Shown piece after piece: positions 30,628-41,882 of a stretch of 64,000 nt of DNA. Source of the stretch: Acarospora socialis (taxonomy: Eukaryota > Ascomycota > Lecanoromycetes > Acarosporales > Acarosporaceae); the NCBI GenBank assembly GCA_025617375.2, contig JAMYGW020000003.1:868001-932000 (forward strand). The letters run 5' to 3'. The notes beneath the pieces were generated by a model. That model was not told the DNA's origin. It worked only from the letters and a program-made list of their open reading frames with translations, and did no database searches. Position numbers and translations under genes: made by a program. The first letter of the stretch is position 1. Every line of letters starts with the position of its first letter.

Positions 30628-32434
30628 TCAAAAGTTCCAACTACACCACTCCCTCTTAGGCGGCTTGTCGGGCATGATCCGGTCCTTAAACGCCTGGTGC
30701 TCCCTCATAAACGTATAAGCCTCCTTCGTCCTTTCATCATACGCTTCGTCTGGTAGTTGTGTGTCTTTGTTGTCTCTCGGCGGCCCGTCCGGAAACCAGA
30801 TCTTCTCCCACGTTCCATCTGGGCGCTTGTAACATGGATCCCCGTCAATATACGAGACGGGCTTGCCATGCCAGGTTATGAGTTTGTTTTGGGCATCCCG
30901 TTGTATGGAATTACCATTTGTAGTGGGAGGCGGAGCCACGAACGCACCGTTCGCTGTCGGTGCTGGAGGCTTTGCTGGTAGACCAAAGCCACCTGATTGA
31001 GTAGATTGTGTTGGTTGACCAAAGCCGCTGGATTGAGTAGATTGTGACGGTTGACCAAAGCCAGTTGGTTGAGCGGGTTGTGGCAGTTGACCAAAGCCAC
31101 TTGTTTGGGTAGATTGTGCCAGCTGGCCAAAGCCACTGAACTGAGTCGGTTGCGACGGTTGGCCAAATGGCGTGGCCTGAGAAGGTGGAACTGCGGTCGG
31201 TTGACCGAATGGAATACTGGGTTGACCAAATGAAGAACTGGATTGCTGTACGGCTCCAAAGCCAGCTGGTTGGCCAAAGGTTGATGGTGCCGCACTTGTG
31301 GCTCCGAAGGTAGATTTCTGGCCGAAAGACGACGGTACCGTGGTGCCCAAGGACGGTTGGCCAAAAACTCCAGATGGTTGGCCAAAGCTTGTAGATGGTC
31401 TGCCAAACGTACTGGATGGCTGGCCGAAAGCAGAGGAGGGTTGGCTTGGCGGTATCGAGGGTTGACCAAACGTCGCTGGCTGCGGCCTGCCCAAACCCGA
31501 TGGTTGGCCGAAGCTTGACGCAGGCTGGCCAAAGGTGGAGGCCGGTTTCCCTAAGGCGGCTAGTTGCCCGAAGGTCGACGAAGGAATCGACTGAGCTACT
31601 CCCAGAGGAGTTGGTGTTCCAAACGCTGACTGCTGGCTCAATCCACTGCCTCCCTGGCCTTTGCACACGTCTATTCGATTGGGGTGCGTTTTTGCGCCTT
31701 CAATAATGTAACCAATGGCGCCGTCCACGTCCCGCAAGACAGCCTTCATTTGCTGCTCTGCATTACTTACAAGACCCTGTGCTTCGAGGATGGCTTGCGT
31801 CTGATTGCCGGAAGCAGCTGCTATGTAATGATGCAGCCGCATCTCTTCGAAACTCTGTTCTCGTGGCAGCCCGCCAAAGAGCTGAAGAGGCGCGTCTCTC
31901 CCGGGTCCATAAGCGGAGAGGATCCATTGTGGATGTTCCTTAGAGAGATCATTAATGATGATGTCTTTGCTAAGGGAGTACCTGTCACTAGCATCAGCTC
32001 GGTCTATAAACTGAGAATAGTACGAATTCTTACGGTAGTGTTCGGTTTGACGATGAGCCTGGACGAATGATCAGTCATTATCTTCCCCCTCAAGTGAGAC
32101 TTTGCTCAATGCAACTGGATCTGAATGTCAAGCCCTTTAGGCCAACGATAATATTGGAGCTATCTTGCCAGTGCACATATTGCAAAGATTCTGAGATGCT
32201 AGAATGAGCTTGAAAATTGACGTACCTCCATAAGATCCATTTGCAGGACCACTTCTTCTCTCACTCTCTGGACTTTGGAAAACCCCGAATCTATTCTGTG
32301 TCTCCAGGTTCTTGGTAGGGTGGTCGAATCTACATCTGTCTATGGGTTTTTAGCATTCCGATTCCAGAACGTCGTAGGTTCTGCTCACCTCCAAACCTGC
32401 AATGGCCTTGTTGCCAGAATCTGCAGACTACCAT
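30628..32434 (-). CDS. NUP42: FG nucleoporin with N-terminal CCCH finger (Nup42/Amo1-like)
   Basis: Exons 32434-32389, 32339-32226, 32058-32034 and 31981-30628 give 512 aa. Exon 3 is 25 nt. Residues 4-22 make a C-x7-C-x5-C-x3-H zinc finger (CRFWQQGHC, RCRFDH) split by intron 1. A conserved helical part follows (HPQWILSAYGPGRDAPLQLF, FGGLPREQSFEEMRLHHY, HPNRIDVCK), then about 25 FG-type repeats of the form FGQPS, and a conserved C-terminus (PDGTWEKIWFPDGPP, REHQAFKDRIMPDKPPKREW). Yeast Nup42 sits on the cytoplasmic face of the pore and helps Dbp5/Gle1 release mRNPs. The ATG at 31842 lies within exon 4 and is not the start. Confidence 0.88.
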
Positions 32435-32936
32435 TCTGCTCTTCAGTTGAGAGATGCTAGATCTATCAAGCCTCCCGTCGCGAACAGTTATTGTAGCATT
32501 CCGATGTAACCATGTTCACCACCCTCAGCCCGTGAGATCCAGCCTCTGTCTATTGGTGTTATCGAGCATCCTTCTAAAGCCCTTCGAAGTCTTGAACGAT
32601 GACTATTGGATTGACTCCGCAGCATGTGGGGTTCATTTATAAGGTTTGGGGCACCTCAATGCGCTGGTGTTGAACAAGAGCGCGGGACGGATCCGGAGCT
32701 GACACTTCGAACCCGCTTTATGTACTACAAACCCTAATGGCGTCGACAAAGTTACTACGTTCGAGTATCGATCTACCTTATAGACTGAACAATAATCTCA
32801 TGGACAGCGCTTCCAGTTGGGTACGAGGTACCTCACTGTCTTCATCTGCAACAGCTACATTCCGACTAAGCCTACCAACGCCATCGCTATGATGTTCATA
32901 CAAGCAAGCAATCATTACCAGCGCTGTTCGCCGCTC
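32435..32936. other. spacer between ELYS 3' end and NUP42 start
   Basis: 502 bp between two genes on the same strand, expected to contain the NUP42 promoter. No other signal was seen. Confidence 0.4.
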
Positions 32937-34009
32937 CTAACCCGTTAGATCATTCAAGGCTAATCTAGGTCCTGCTCCTTTTCCGAGACTACCCTTGAGT
33001 ACATCCCAGTTGAGGCCATTCAACTGGCCTCTATTTGATCCCGCTTTATCTCGAAAAGCTTCTGTGGTTTTGCCGATTGCGATTCTCCTCATCGTGACGG
33101 TATCCTTTCCCCCTTGAAGCGTCCTACCTTTCCCGGACAACAAGTAATCTTCGAACAAGCGCTCCTCTTCCTCGTTAAAAGGCAGGTTGACAAGCTCAAC
33201 GCCTCTCTCCGAACGTGTTTCCCCGGATACTCCTGAATGGACGGATCCAACTAGCTGCTCTAGCAGATGTTTGTGTACCTCGTTTGTTTGCCCACGTGAG
33301 AAGTAGAATGCCTCAGTAATGCTGCACCGGCAGAGGATGGAGAAAAAGGCGTCAAGTACTTTAGCGGAAGTGAGCCGTGGCGCGACAGTATGGTAATAAG
33401 CTATCGGAAGAGTGATGTCTTGTTTGGCAGCGTGGACGCAGAGGGTATAGAGGATCTCTTCCGGAAAGGTGGGTATCAAAGACGGCTCTGTGAGGAAGCC
33501 TAGAGCTCTCTTTTCATCGAATCAATGGGATTTACCCTGATATCGGTAAGGGGCAAGATTACCTCGAATTTCAATCGATCAAGATGCCATAACCCTTGGA
33601 TGTATGTTCTGTACTTGTCTGGTATAGAGTACCGTTTGGCAAACTTCTCGGAGGCCTCTGGAAACTGTACGCAATCTTTGAGCACATAATACAGTAGTGA
33701 CAGCTTGTGCTGATCCGTAGACGCGCTGGAGACAATCTCTCGATGTAGTGTCCTTAGGTCTTGGTTTGATCTTGGTGGATATAATTTTTTGGCTAAGATC
33801 GAAAAGCAATGTGAGAACGCTTAGTTGGAGGTACCTGTAGCTCAAAGACACTTACCTTGCCTGATTCCCAGAACTCGCAACAACCTGTCAAAGAAGAGCT
33901 CATTTTCTAGGGTGCGCCTGTTGGCTAGGATCACCTCGACGGTTTTATGGTCGAAGGTATAATCAGATTTGAAGGAGAATACAGATTCGAAGTCCTCAAA
34001 CTCGTCCAT
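32937..34009 (-). CDS. ELYS-domain nuclear pore protein
   Basis: Exons 34009-33856, 33792-33563 and 33509-32937 give 318 aa. MDEFEDFESVFSFKSDYTFD, FFDRLLRVLGIRQ, LYPPRSNQDLRTLH, SSASTDQHKLSLLYYVLKDC, PDKYRTYIQGLWHLDRLKFE and IPTFPEEILYTLC follow the ELYS-like domain pattern; the C-terminus has VNLPFNEEEERLFEDYLL. ELYS in animals recruits the Nup107-160 complex to chromatin; fungal members are short, helical, and attach to the same outer ring complex. The second intron removes a stretch with an otherwise open frame that would end in a stop. An in-frame ATG at 34102 adds 31 residues absent from the family. Confidence 0.82.
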
Positions 34010-34208
34010 TCTGGTGAGAATCACAGAGATGCGAATCAATCTTAGTAGGTCGAGATTGTGGCGCAATGATAGATGAGTTCCTACCAGGTATGCGATGTGC
34101 AAGCGGTTACGCTATGACCGTTTGGGAAAAACATCAATAACGCTAAAGCGACTCCCCAAACTGATCCAAACCGCGACCACCACTGTCGACCACCACAATT
34201 TACTCGCC
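34010..34208. promoter_or_regulatory. bidirectional promoter ELYS / SMC4
   Basis: 199 bp between the two start codons. Contains the palindrome-like ACGCTA/TAGCG steps near 34110-34150 but nothing I can assign. Sharing a promoter would tie a pore-assembly protein to condensin. Confidence 0.4.
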
Positions 34209-37200
34209 ATGGCCACAATATCACCTTCTCGGCCCTCACGGCGAGCTGCTACGCGTCGAAATATTGTCCCTCAGGATTCCGATGAAGATGAACATGTGGG
34301 ACACAACATTCAGCCTGAAGATAGTGAGGAGGACTTTACTCCCGCGCCCACGCGCAGTCCCCGCCGGCCGACGAGACGAAAGACCACTGGAGCTCCCCCA
34401 ACACCGACTAGTGCAGCCAAAAGCAGGAGAACGAAGACCGCAGATATCATTGAGCCGTCGCAGATCTTTGACCCGGCAGAAAGTATACCACCAGAACCAG
34501 TCTCTCCTACCAAGAAGCCCTCACCGCGCAAGAGAAGGAGTGTGCCGGCGCCAAGACGGACCCGTGCCTCCGCGACACCAGATATCCCTCCTCCGTTACC
34601 TACACCCAAACCGTCTGTGACGCCGGAGCCATCACAGCTACATGGCACACCACTGACGGATATCACCAATGCGAAGATCAATGAGCAGAGACCGCCTGCG
34701 GAGGGTCAAGACAAATTACCTGGACCACACCCGGTGGAAAGGCCTCTGGAGAAACCAATGGACATCGTAGTCAGGTCAAGAGCGATGGCGGTTCCCGTAC
34801 CTCAAGAGCCGTCAGGACCCAAAGCCCGGACAGTTATCACACATCTGGTTCTCAGCAACTTCAAGAGCTACGCTGGACGACAGGAAGTCGGGCCCTTTCA
34901 CGCATCGTTCTCGTCTGTAGTGGGTCCGAACGGGTCTGGCAAATCCAATGTCATCGATTCGCTGCTCTTTGTGTTCGGTTTTCGAGCCAGCAAAATGAGG
35001 CAAGGAAAAATATCGGCACTGATCCACAATTCTGCCGCTTTTCCTGATCTGGACCACTGCGAGGTAGAAGTCCGTTTTCAGGAGGTGATGGATTTGGTAA
35101 GTGAAGAGTGCTGCAAGTCTATGCTAGTCTATGCTAATGAGCACGCAGCCTGGTGGGAAGCACGAGATTGTTCCGGATTCAACGTTGATTATATCCCGAA
35201 AGGCTTTTAAGAATAATGCAAGCAAATACTATATTAACGGAAGAGAGTCGAACTTCACAGTAGTCACCACACTTCTACGTGATCGTGGCGTGGACCTTGA
35301 CCACAAGCGCTTCCTGATACTGCAGGGAGAAGTCGAGTCAATCGCACAGATGAAACCCAAAGCCGCAAACGAGCATGATGATGGCCTACTGGAGTACCTC
35401 GAAGACATCATCGGTACCTCAAAATACAAGACGCCCATTGAGGAGTCGGCCGCAGAAGTGGAGGTACTGAATGAAGTTTGCGTGGAGAAAAGAGCTCGGG
35501 TGCAGCATGTTGAGAAAGAGAAGAATGGCCTGGAAGACAAGAAGAACCGCGCTCTTGCGTACATCAAGGATGAGAATGATCTGGCACTCAAACAGTCTGC
35601 GCTGTACCAGGTATATATGGACGAGTGCGGTGACAACATCAAAGTTGCGGAGGAAGCTATTGGTCAGATGCAAGGGCAACTGGATGCCGAACTCGAGAAG
35701 CACCAAGGCAACGAAGATGGCATCAAAGAGCTCGAAAAGGGATACAAGCGTGGCGCTAAGGACATCGATGCGCTGGAAAAGGCTACCCAGGCTGTGATCA
35801 AAGAAATGGCGAAATTTGACAAAGAAAACGTCAAGTTCGAGGAGAAGAAGAAGTTTCTGACTGGGAAACAAAAGAAGCTGGAGAAAACCTTGCAGACCAG
35901 CCGGCTAGCAGCGTCGGAATCCAACAGTCTGATACAGAAGCATTCAGACGATGTGGAGCGCAACGCCGCACAAATTGCTGCTCTAGAGAAGAGTATGCAT
36001 GCCGAGGAGAAAGAGCTGGCAAGTATCCGGGACAGTCTCAAAGGCAAGACGCAAGCCTTTTCCGACCAGATTGCTGCGAAGCAAAAGTCTTTGGAACCGT
36101 GGAATGAGAAGATCAACGAGAAGCAATCCGCAATCGCCTTGGCTCAAAGTGAACTGGACATACTCCGCGAGAAGAGTAATGCCGGTGCCACTGCACTTGA
36201 GGGGATCCAAGCTAAGATTCATGACTTCGAGGAGAGCCGGACAGCGAAGCAGGCCGAACTGGAAGAATGTAAGAGCCAGAGAGTGAAATTAGAGAAGGAG
36301 GCCAGCAAAGTTCAAGCGGAGCTTACCAAGCTTGCCCAAAGAGAACCAGAGAAGCGTTCACAACTCTCAGCTGCGAGGCAGAAGGCTGACGAGGCCCGGG
36401 CAACTTTATCAAGCAGTCAATCTCAGGGCAACGTTCTAACAGGTCTGATGAGATTAAAAGAGTCCGGTCGCATCGAAGGCTTCCATGGCCGGCTTGGTAA
36501 CCTTGGAACTATCGATCAGAAGTACGACGTGGCAATCTCCACTGCATGCCCTTCGTTGGAGAACCTTGTGGTTGATTCTGTCGAGGTTGGCCAGCAATGT
36601 ATAGATTATCTGCGAAAGAACAACCTCGGACGAGCCAACATCATTCTTCTTGACCGTTTGGCACGGAGGGATCTCTCAGCCATTGACACACCTGAGAACG
36701 TCCCAAGATTGTTTGACCTGGTCAAAGCGAAGGATGACAGGTTCCGACCTGCGTTTTTCAGCGTGCTGCAAAACACCCTCGTGGCTAAGGATCTGGAGCA
36801 AGCTAATCGGATTGCCTACGGCGCCAGGAGGTGGCGAGTCGTCACGCTTGATGGGCAATTGATAGACGTCTCTGGTACCATGAGTGGAGGAGGCACCAGA
36901 GTGGCCAGGGGTGGCATGTCTTCTAAATTGGTCGCAGAGGTTACAAAGGAGCAAGTCACCAAACTAGAGGTCTGCCGGGACGAGTTGGAGCAAGAGTTCC
37001 AGGGCTTTCGAGAAAACCAACAGGAACTTGAGACAGCTCTCAGAACATTGAACGATCAAATTCCGCAGCTTCAGATCAAGATGCAGAAGATTGGTTTGGA
37101 AATTGACAGCTCGACCCGTAACCTAGCCGATGCACAGCGTCGGGTGAAGGAACTGAACGGGGAGCATCGGCCATCGAAGGCTGACGACAGTCGCGTCGGC

Positions 37201-38787
37201 ACGCTTGAAAAGCAGATTGCTAGCCTTGAGAAAGAGGTGGGCAAGCTACATACCGAGACAGCCGGAGTTGAGGAAGAGATCAAGCTGTTGCAGGACAAGA
37301 TAATGGAGGTCGGCGGTGTCAGGCTGCGAGGTCAAAAAGCAAAGGTGGACGGTCTGAAGGAGCAGATCGACACTCTGGCCGAAGAGATCTCTAACGCTGA
37401 GGTCGGGAGAACAAAAGCAGAGAAACAGAAAGTGAAGAACGAGAAGGCTCATGCCGAAGCTGAAGCCGAGATTGCCGCCGTCACGCAAGAGCTCGACCAG
37501 CTCAGCGAGGAGATCAAAAATCAATCTACAGATGCTTCAGGGTCACGGCGAAAGGCCGAGGAAGGTCAAGTGGTAAGCCATCACACTCTTGGTGACAGTT
37601 AGAGTCAGTTATACTAATTGAAACCGGAGGCTCTTGAAACGAGAAAAGAAGAACTAGCCGTGCTAAAAGCCGAACTCGACGAGAAAACCGCGCAGCTGAA
37701 CGAGATCCGCGCCGTTGAGATCGAGATGCGCAACCAGCTGGAAGAGAACAACAAGATGCTGCACGAGAACCAGAAACGCCTCCGATACTGGCAAGAAAAG
37801 CACGGCAAGCTCTCGATCCAGAACATCAGGTACCCCAACCACCCCCCATCTTAACCCATGACATTCTACTAATACCAACCAGCGACCTCGGCGAAGACTC
37901 CACCCAACCCCCCGCCGACCTCCCCACCTACACCAAAGACGAGCTCGCCGACCTCGACAAACCGCTCCTCAAAACCGCCATCGCGACCCTCGAAGAGCGC
38001 ACGCAATCCGCCTCCACCGACCTCTCCGTCCTGACCGAATACCGCCGGCGCGTCGACGAACACGCCTCGCGCACCACCGACCTCAGCAGTGCCCTCGCCG
38101 CCCGCGACGCCGCCAAGAAGCGCCACGACGACCTGCGCTCGCTGCGCCTCGAGGGCTTCATGACGGGCTTCAGCACCATCTCCCTGCGCCTGAAAGAAAT
38201 GTACCAGATGATCACGATGGGCGGCAACGCCGAGCTGGAGCTGGTCGACAGTCTGGACCCCTTCTCCGAGGGCATTTTGTTCAGCGTCATGCCGCCGAAG
38301 AAGAGCTGGAAGAATATTTCGAATCTAAGCGGCGGGGAGAAGACGCTGAGTAGTTTGGCGCTGGTCTTTGCGCTGCATCACTTTAAGCCGACGCCGCTGT
38401 ATGTGATGGATGAGATTGATGCCGCGTTGGATTTTCGGAATGTGCGTTTTTCCCTTATCTTTACCTTCCTTTCCTCCCATGCTTCAGCGTTTCAATCTTA
38501 GGGTTTTGGGCGGAGGGGATGTGTTCGAGGGGCAAGCGACTTTTCGGCCGGGCTGGTTGGGACCAATATTGGGGTACGTACAATGCTGATGGCGAATGTG
38601 AATGGAACAGGTGTCGATCGTGGCGAGCTACATCAAGGAACGCACCAAGAACGCGCAGTTCATTGTCATCTCGTTGCGCAACAACATGTTCGAGCTGGCG
38701 GCGAGGTTGGTGGGCGTGTATAAGGTCAATCATATGACGAAGAGCGTGACGATTGAAAATCGCGATTATATTGTTGGGAGGGCTTGA
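34209..38787 (+). CDS. SMC4: condensin subunit SMC4
   Basis: Exons 34209-35096, 35149-37572, 37630-37829, 37883-38441 and 38611-38787 give 1415 aa. A disordered N-terminal extension of about 210 residues, rich in Pro and Ser/Thr-Pro sites, precedes the head. Walker A is VGPNGSGKSN (about residue 238), followed by FVFGFRASKMRQGK. Coiled coil 1 leads to the hinge around residues 735-800 (GFHGRLGNLGTIDQKYDVAI), then SGGGTRVARGGMSSKL, coiled coil 2, the signature LSGGEKTLSSLAL and Walker B YVMDEIDAALD. FHGRLGNLG and the N-terminal extension identify Smc4 rather than Smc1-3. Condensin compacts mitotic chromosomes; the Ser/Thr-Pro sites fit CDK control. The last intron is long (169 nt) and falls just after the D-loop. 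Confidence 0.95.
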
Positions 38788-39142
38788 GGGAGAGATGGAA
38801 TGGGCGGGCAGGAAGGTGGGTTGGAGATGACTTGGGTGAGTGGGTGGAATAGGGACGAGATTAGATGACTTGGGTGAGTAGGGTGGAATAGGGACGGGAT
38901 TTCGCTTTGACTAGGGCGTTGGCGGGGCTTGATGGATTCATTGGTTGGTTCGGTGCTTTGCTTTGCTTTGCTTCCTTGCTTTAACGTTGATGTGAATGTT
39001 GATGTTAATGAGTAGAAGACCTCGTACGCACAGGGAAGAATGAGAGGCCGCTTTTGCTACCATATCCCACCAAGAAACGCCGAATTGATTCCACAAGCTA
39101 TTAACGTTGTAAACCACAAGATCTGCCGCTTCCCCGTCCCCT
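38788..39142. other. convergent intergenic region SMC4 / P450 with short tandem duplication
   Basis: 355 bp. An imperfect direct duplication of about 37 bp (GATGACTTGGGTGAGT...) lies at 38826-38862 and 38864-38901. A short GCTTT run (CTTTGCTTTGCTTTGCTT) follows at about 38957-38975. These lie in the SMC4 3' flank. Confidence 0.5.
38826..38901. repeat. two-copy tandem duplication, about 37 bp unit
   Basis: Two adjacent copies beginning GATGACTTGGGTGAGT and running through GGTGGAATAGGGACG differ at only a few positions. This is a local replication-type duplication downstream of SMC4. Confidence 0.75.
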
Positions 39143-40801
39143 CTAATCTCGAGCCTCGTGCAATCGGACCTGCACGCCCGACGCGGAACAACTCGTCAGC
39201 GTCAAATTATGTTTCGGGTTCAGTTCCGGGTCGAGATTCTCCATCCGATCGAAGCGTTGCATCAGGCGGACCGTGACGTACGAGGCTTCCGTCAGGGCGA
39301 ATTGCTCTGTGCGTATAATTAGCACTCCGACGTTCAATCCACGCCTTGGCATTTTCTCGACTGCATGGCCTGGGTAGGGGGACATACGACCAAGACAGAT
39401 CCTGGGCCCACCGTTGAACGGCAAATACTCCCACCCGACCTTCCTGCCCTCCCACCGGTCCGGCCTGAACTCGTCCGCGTCCGGGCCCCACAGATCTTTC
39501 CGCCGATGCATGACGTGTACGGCGTAATCGACCGGCTGGCCCTTGCGCACGAAAATCGGGCTCTTCCCGTCCGGCCCGCCGCCAACAGGGATGGTGGTGT
39601 CCTTTGTCGCGACACGTGAGTTGAAGGGCACGACGCTGTAGAGGCGCAACGATTCGTTGAGGGTATGTTGGAGTTGGCGGCAGGACTTGAGGCTCTGGAA
39701 CGTGATGTCGCGGGGATGGGCATAGGTGCCGAAATCGGCGAGGATGGTGGCGCGGAGGCTGTCGTAGATGGCCGGGTGGCGGACCAGCAGGTAGAAGGTC
39801 CAGCCGAGCAGGGAGGCGGTCGTGTCGCGGCCCGCAAGGAGGATGTGCAGGATCTGTGAGCGGAGTTCGATGGGATCGCGCGTCTGCGAGGCGAGCGCTT
39901 CGAGAAAGATGTATTTCTCCCGGCCGCCCTTTTCCCCATCTTTCTCTTTCAGCTCCGGGTGCAGGGCCATGCGGACGAAGTGGTCGGCGAACTCGTGCGT
40001 TTGTTTACAGGCGAGGCGAAATCCGGGCGTGTTGTCGATCCAGCTGAAGGCGAGCAGTCGGGAGCGGCGGGCGAGGTATCTCTGCCCGACATCGAAGGCG
40101 GTGGCAAAGATTTTCTCGTCTTGAGTCACTTTGACGCTGCCATTAAGCTGGGCTTCGGCGGGGAGATTGGCGACCTGCGATCCGACGCTTTCGCCCAGCA
40201 GGAACTCGGTCGCGGAATCGAGAGTCAGGCGGAAGAAGAGGACTTGCAGGTCTACCGGTGCGGTCCACCCATCTTGCTTGACCATCAGGGCGCGCATTAA
40301 GTCCTGCACGTGCCGTTCTTCGAGCTCGAGGTCCGAGATTTGATCTCGGACAAATGACGGCCGAATCATCGCTCGGGAGTGCTCCCATGGTTTCCCGTCT
40401 TGCGTGAAGATGCCGTTGCCGAGTAAAGGCATGAAAGCGGTCCGTCGGTTCTCCCCAAGGGAGAAATCGTTGAACTGAGTGGCGAGTATGGCTTGGATGT
40501 TCTTCGGGTCGGCGGTAATGTAGCCCTGGGTGCCTATCAAGTTGAACTCAAACGTGTTTACTCCCATTTCACTGAATCTCTGAATTATGAAGTCTGGAAG
40601 GATCTTGGCCGCGTCTGCGTTCAAGGTGTTTCGTAATCGATCCACGCCAAAGGGCCAGTTGTTTTTTTGCTTCGGCGGAGGCTTGCAGCCCAGCCGTTGG
40701 GCTTCGGCAGCATAGTAACGGCTAGCAAGAATGTTGGAGCCAATTTTGTAGAATATGTAAGCTACACTAACACCGAGAGAGATCAAGATGTAGGGATGCA
40801 T
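39143..40801 (-). CDS. cytochrome P450, CYP52-like (alkane/fatty-acid hydroxylase type)
   Basis: Exons 40801-39388 and 39306-39143 give 525 aa; the 81-nt intron is GTATGT..CAG and interrupts the heme motif, so FNGGPRICLG joins to QQFALTEASY. The N-terminus carries one hydrophobic anchor (LISLGVSVAYIFYKIG). Further P450 marks are the I-helix LLAGRDTTAS, the ExxR motif NESLRLY and the region RFDRMENLDPE. CCKPPP-type linkers and FGVDRL followed by NDFSLGENRRTAFMPLLGNGIF are typical of CYP52 and its filamentous relatives, which omega-hydroxylate alkanes and fatty acids in the ER. Because the intron length is a multiple of three the unspliced frame stays open, but it would break the heme-binding loop. 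Confidence 0.9.
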   Translation of the reverse strand: MHPYILISLGVSVAYIFYKIGSNILASRYYAAEAQRLGCKPPPKQKNNWPFGVDRLRNTLNADAAKILPDFIIQRFSEMGVNTFEFNLIGTQGYITADPKNIQAILATQFNDFSLGENRRTAFMPLLGNGIFTQDGKPWEHSRAMIRPSFVRDQISDLELEERHVQDLMRALMVKQDGWTAPVDLQVLFFRLTLDSATEFLLGESVGSQVANLPAEAQLNGSVKVTQDEKIFATAFDVGQRYLARRSRLLAFSWIDNTPGFRLACKQTHEFADHFVRMALHPELKEKDGEKGGREKYIFLEALASQTRDPIELRSQILHILLAGRDTTASLLGWTFYLLVRHPAIYDSLRATILADFGTYAHPRDITFQSLKSCRQLQHTLNESLRLYSVVPFNSRVATKDTTIPVGGGPDGKSPIFVRKGQPVDYAVHVMHRRKDLWGPDADEFRPDRWEGRKVGWEYLPFNGGPRICLGRMSPYPGHAVEKMPRRGLNVGVLIIRTEQFALTEASYVTVRLMQRFDRMENLDPELNPKHNLTLTSCSASGVQVRLHEARD

Positions 40802-41882
40802 GTTGAAGTTGATGGTTTGCCTTTGCTTAACCCAAGAACAGCCTGGAGCAAGTCAAGTAGTAAGAGAAACCCGGATGGTTCTGGAGAAGGAAATATAGAT
40901 GAGAAATGGAGAGCGAAGTTGCAAAGGATACCGAAGACTTATGTTTACCTCGAAGGTAAGAAAGCAGCGAATTAGGACTTTCTCAGAGTAAGCTGACTAA
41001 GGACGATCAGTACCTAGTAGTCAATCTCATAAGGTGGCCTTCCTGTCATAATCAAGGGCAGGTGTGCGGTATAAGTAGTATTGTATCCTAAGGATTATGT
41101 AGAGAAAAGCCCACATCGACCTCGGCATGTGGTGTTCGCCCGACAGATCTCCAGATAGGTAGAGTACAGGAGACATCCTTCGTGTCAGCTACATTGCAGC
41201 GGGAGTCATTTACCTAGGTACCTTTATTGGACCACGGCGAACCCTTCATTGTTGCCTACAAAGTACGCGTAACATGGTCTAGGATTACCCTCCATTGGAG
41301 GATAAGTCAAGGTACTCATAGGATTGTACAGTACTAGTCGGTAAGTGTTTATCCCTCCTGGGTGGGGGAAAATGTCTACATCCTGGGATAAACACTTACC
41401 GACCGGTACTGTACCTAAGGTCGCTGAGTTGGCCACAAAGTACCTGCGAGCAAGGTACGGTACCTTACCTTGTACATACGGGGGGAACGGCTGGACACCC
41501 GCGTCGGTGGAACAATCACGCCGTGGCCGATTAAATTGGCGAGCGCCAGCGAATTTGTGCAATTGACAATTGCTGAGGTACGACCAAAGGGATGAGCCGC
41601 GGTTGATTCTAAGCGCAGTAGCTAGAAAGGTAGCTCGAGATATCTGGTCGAACAGAGAGTGATACTTCCAAACGTCTGCATAGTTTCGGCGGAGTGGAAC
41701 TCGCCCCGGCAAGAGATGTGGATGATGCTCTCTGGAAGCGAAACTGATGAGTACTCGGCTGGAGGCTGTTATTTAGATGCGACCATTCATCTTCCAGTCA
41801 AACAAGGTGTACTCCCTAAGGAGAATCCGAAAATCTGAGGATTGAGGCACATGATTCTGAAGCTGCAGAACGGTAGGATGTG
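40802..41882. other. 1.1-kb intergenic region with hairpin and AGGTACCT-type motifs
   Basis: Contains the P450 promoter at its left and the TMA16 3' end at its right. It holds a strong inverted repeat (41326-41414) and several AGGTAC/GTACCT motifs at 41212-41222 and 41448-41478. Minus-strand frame 41224-41712 runs through the inverted repeat and looks non-coding. Confidence 0.5.
41326..41414. repeat. 30-bp inverted repeat forming a near-perfect hairpin
   Basis: Left arm 41326-41355 and right arm 41385-41414 are complementary at 28 of 30 positions, around a 29-nt loop. The arm reads GTACAGTACTAGTCGGTAAG then TGTTTATCCC. It could be the core of a small foldback element or a hairpin of recent origin. 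Confidence 0.85.

Noticed and set aside
39307-39387. reading through the P450 intron, since its length is divisible by three
   Set aside because: It would insert about 27 residues in the heme-binding loop; splicing yields the canonical ICLGQQFALTEASY.
41326-41414. hairpin considered as a transcription terminator or CRISPR-like repeat
   Set aside because: Eukaryotic context, single inverted pair, no array and no T-run.
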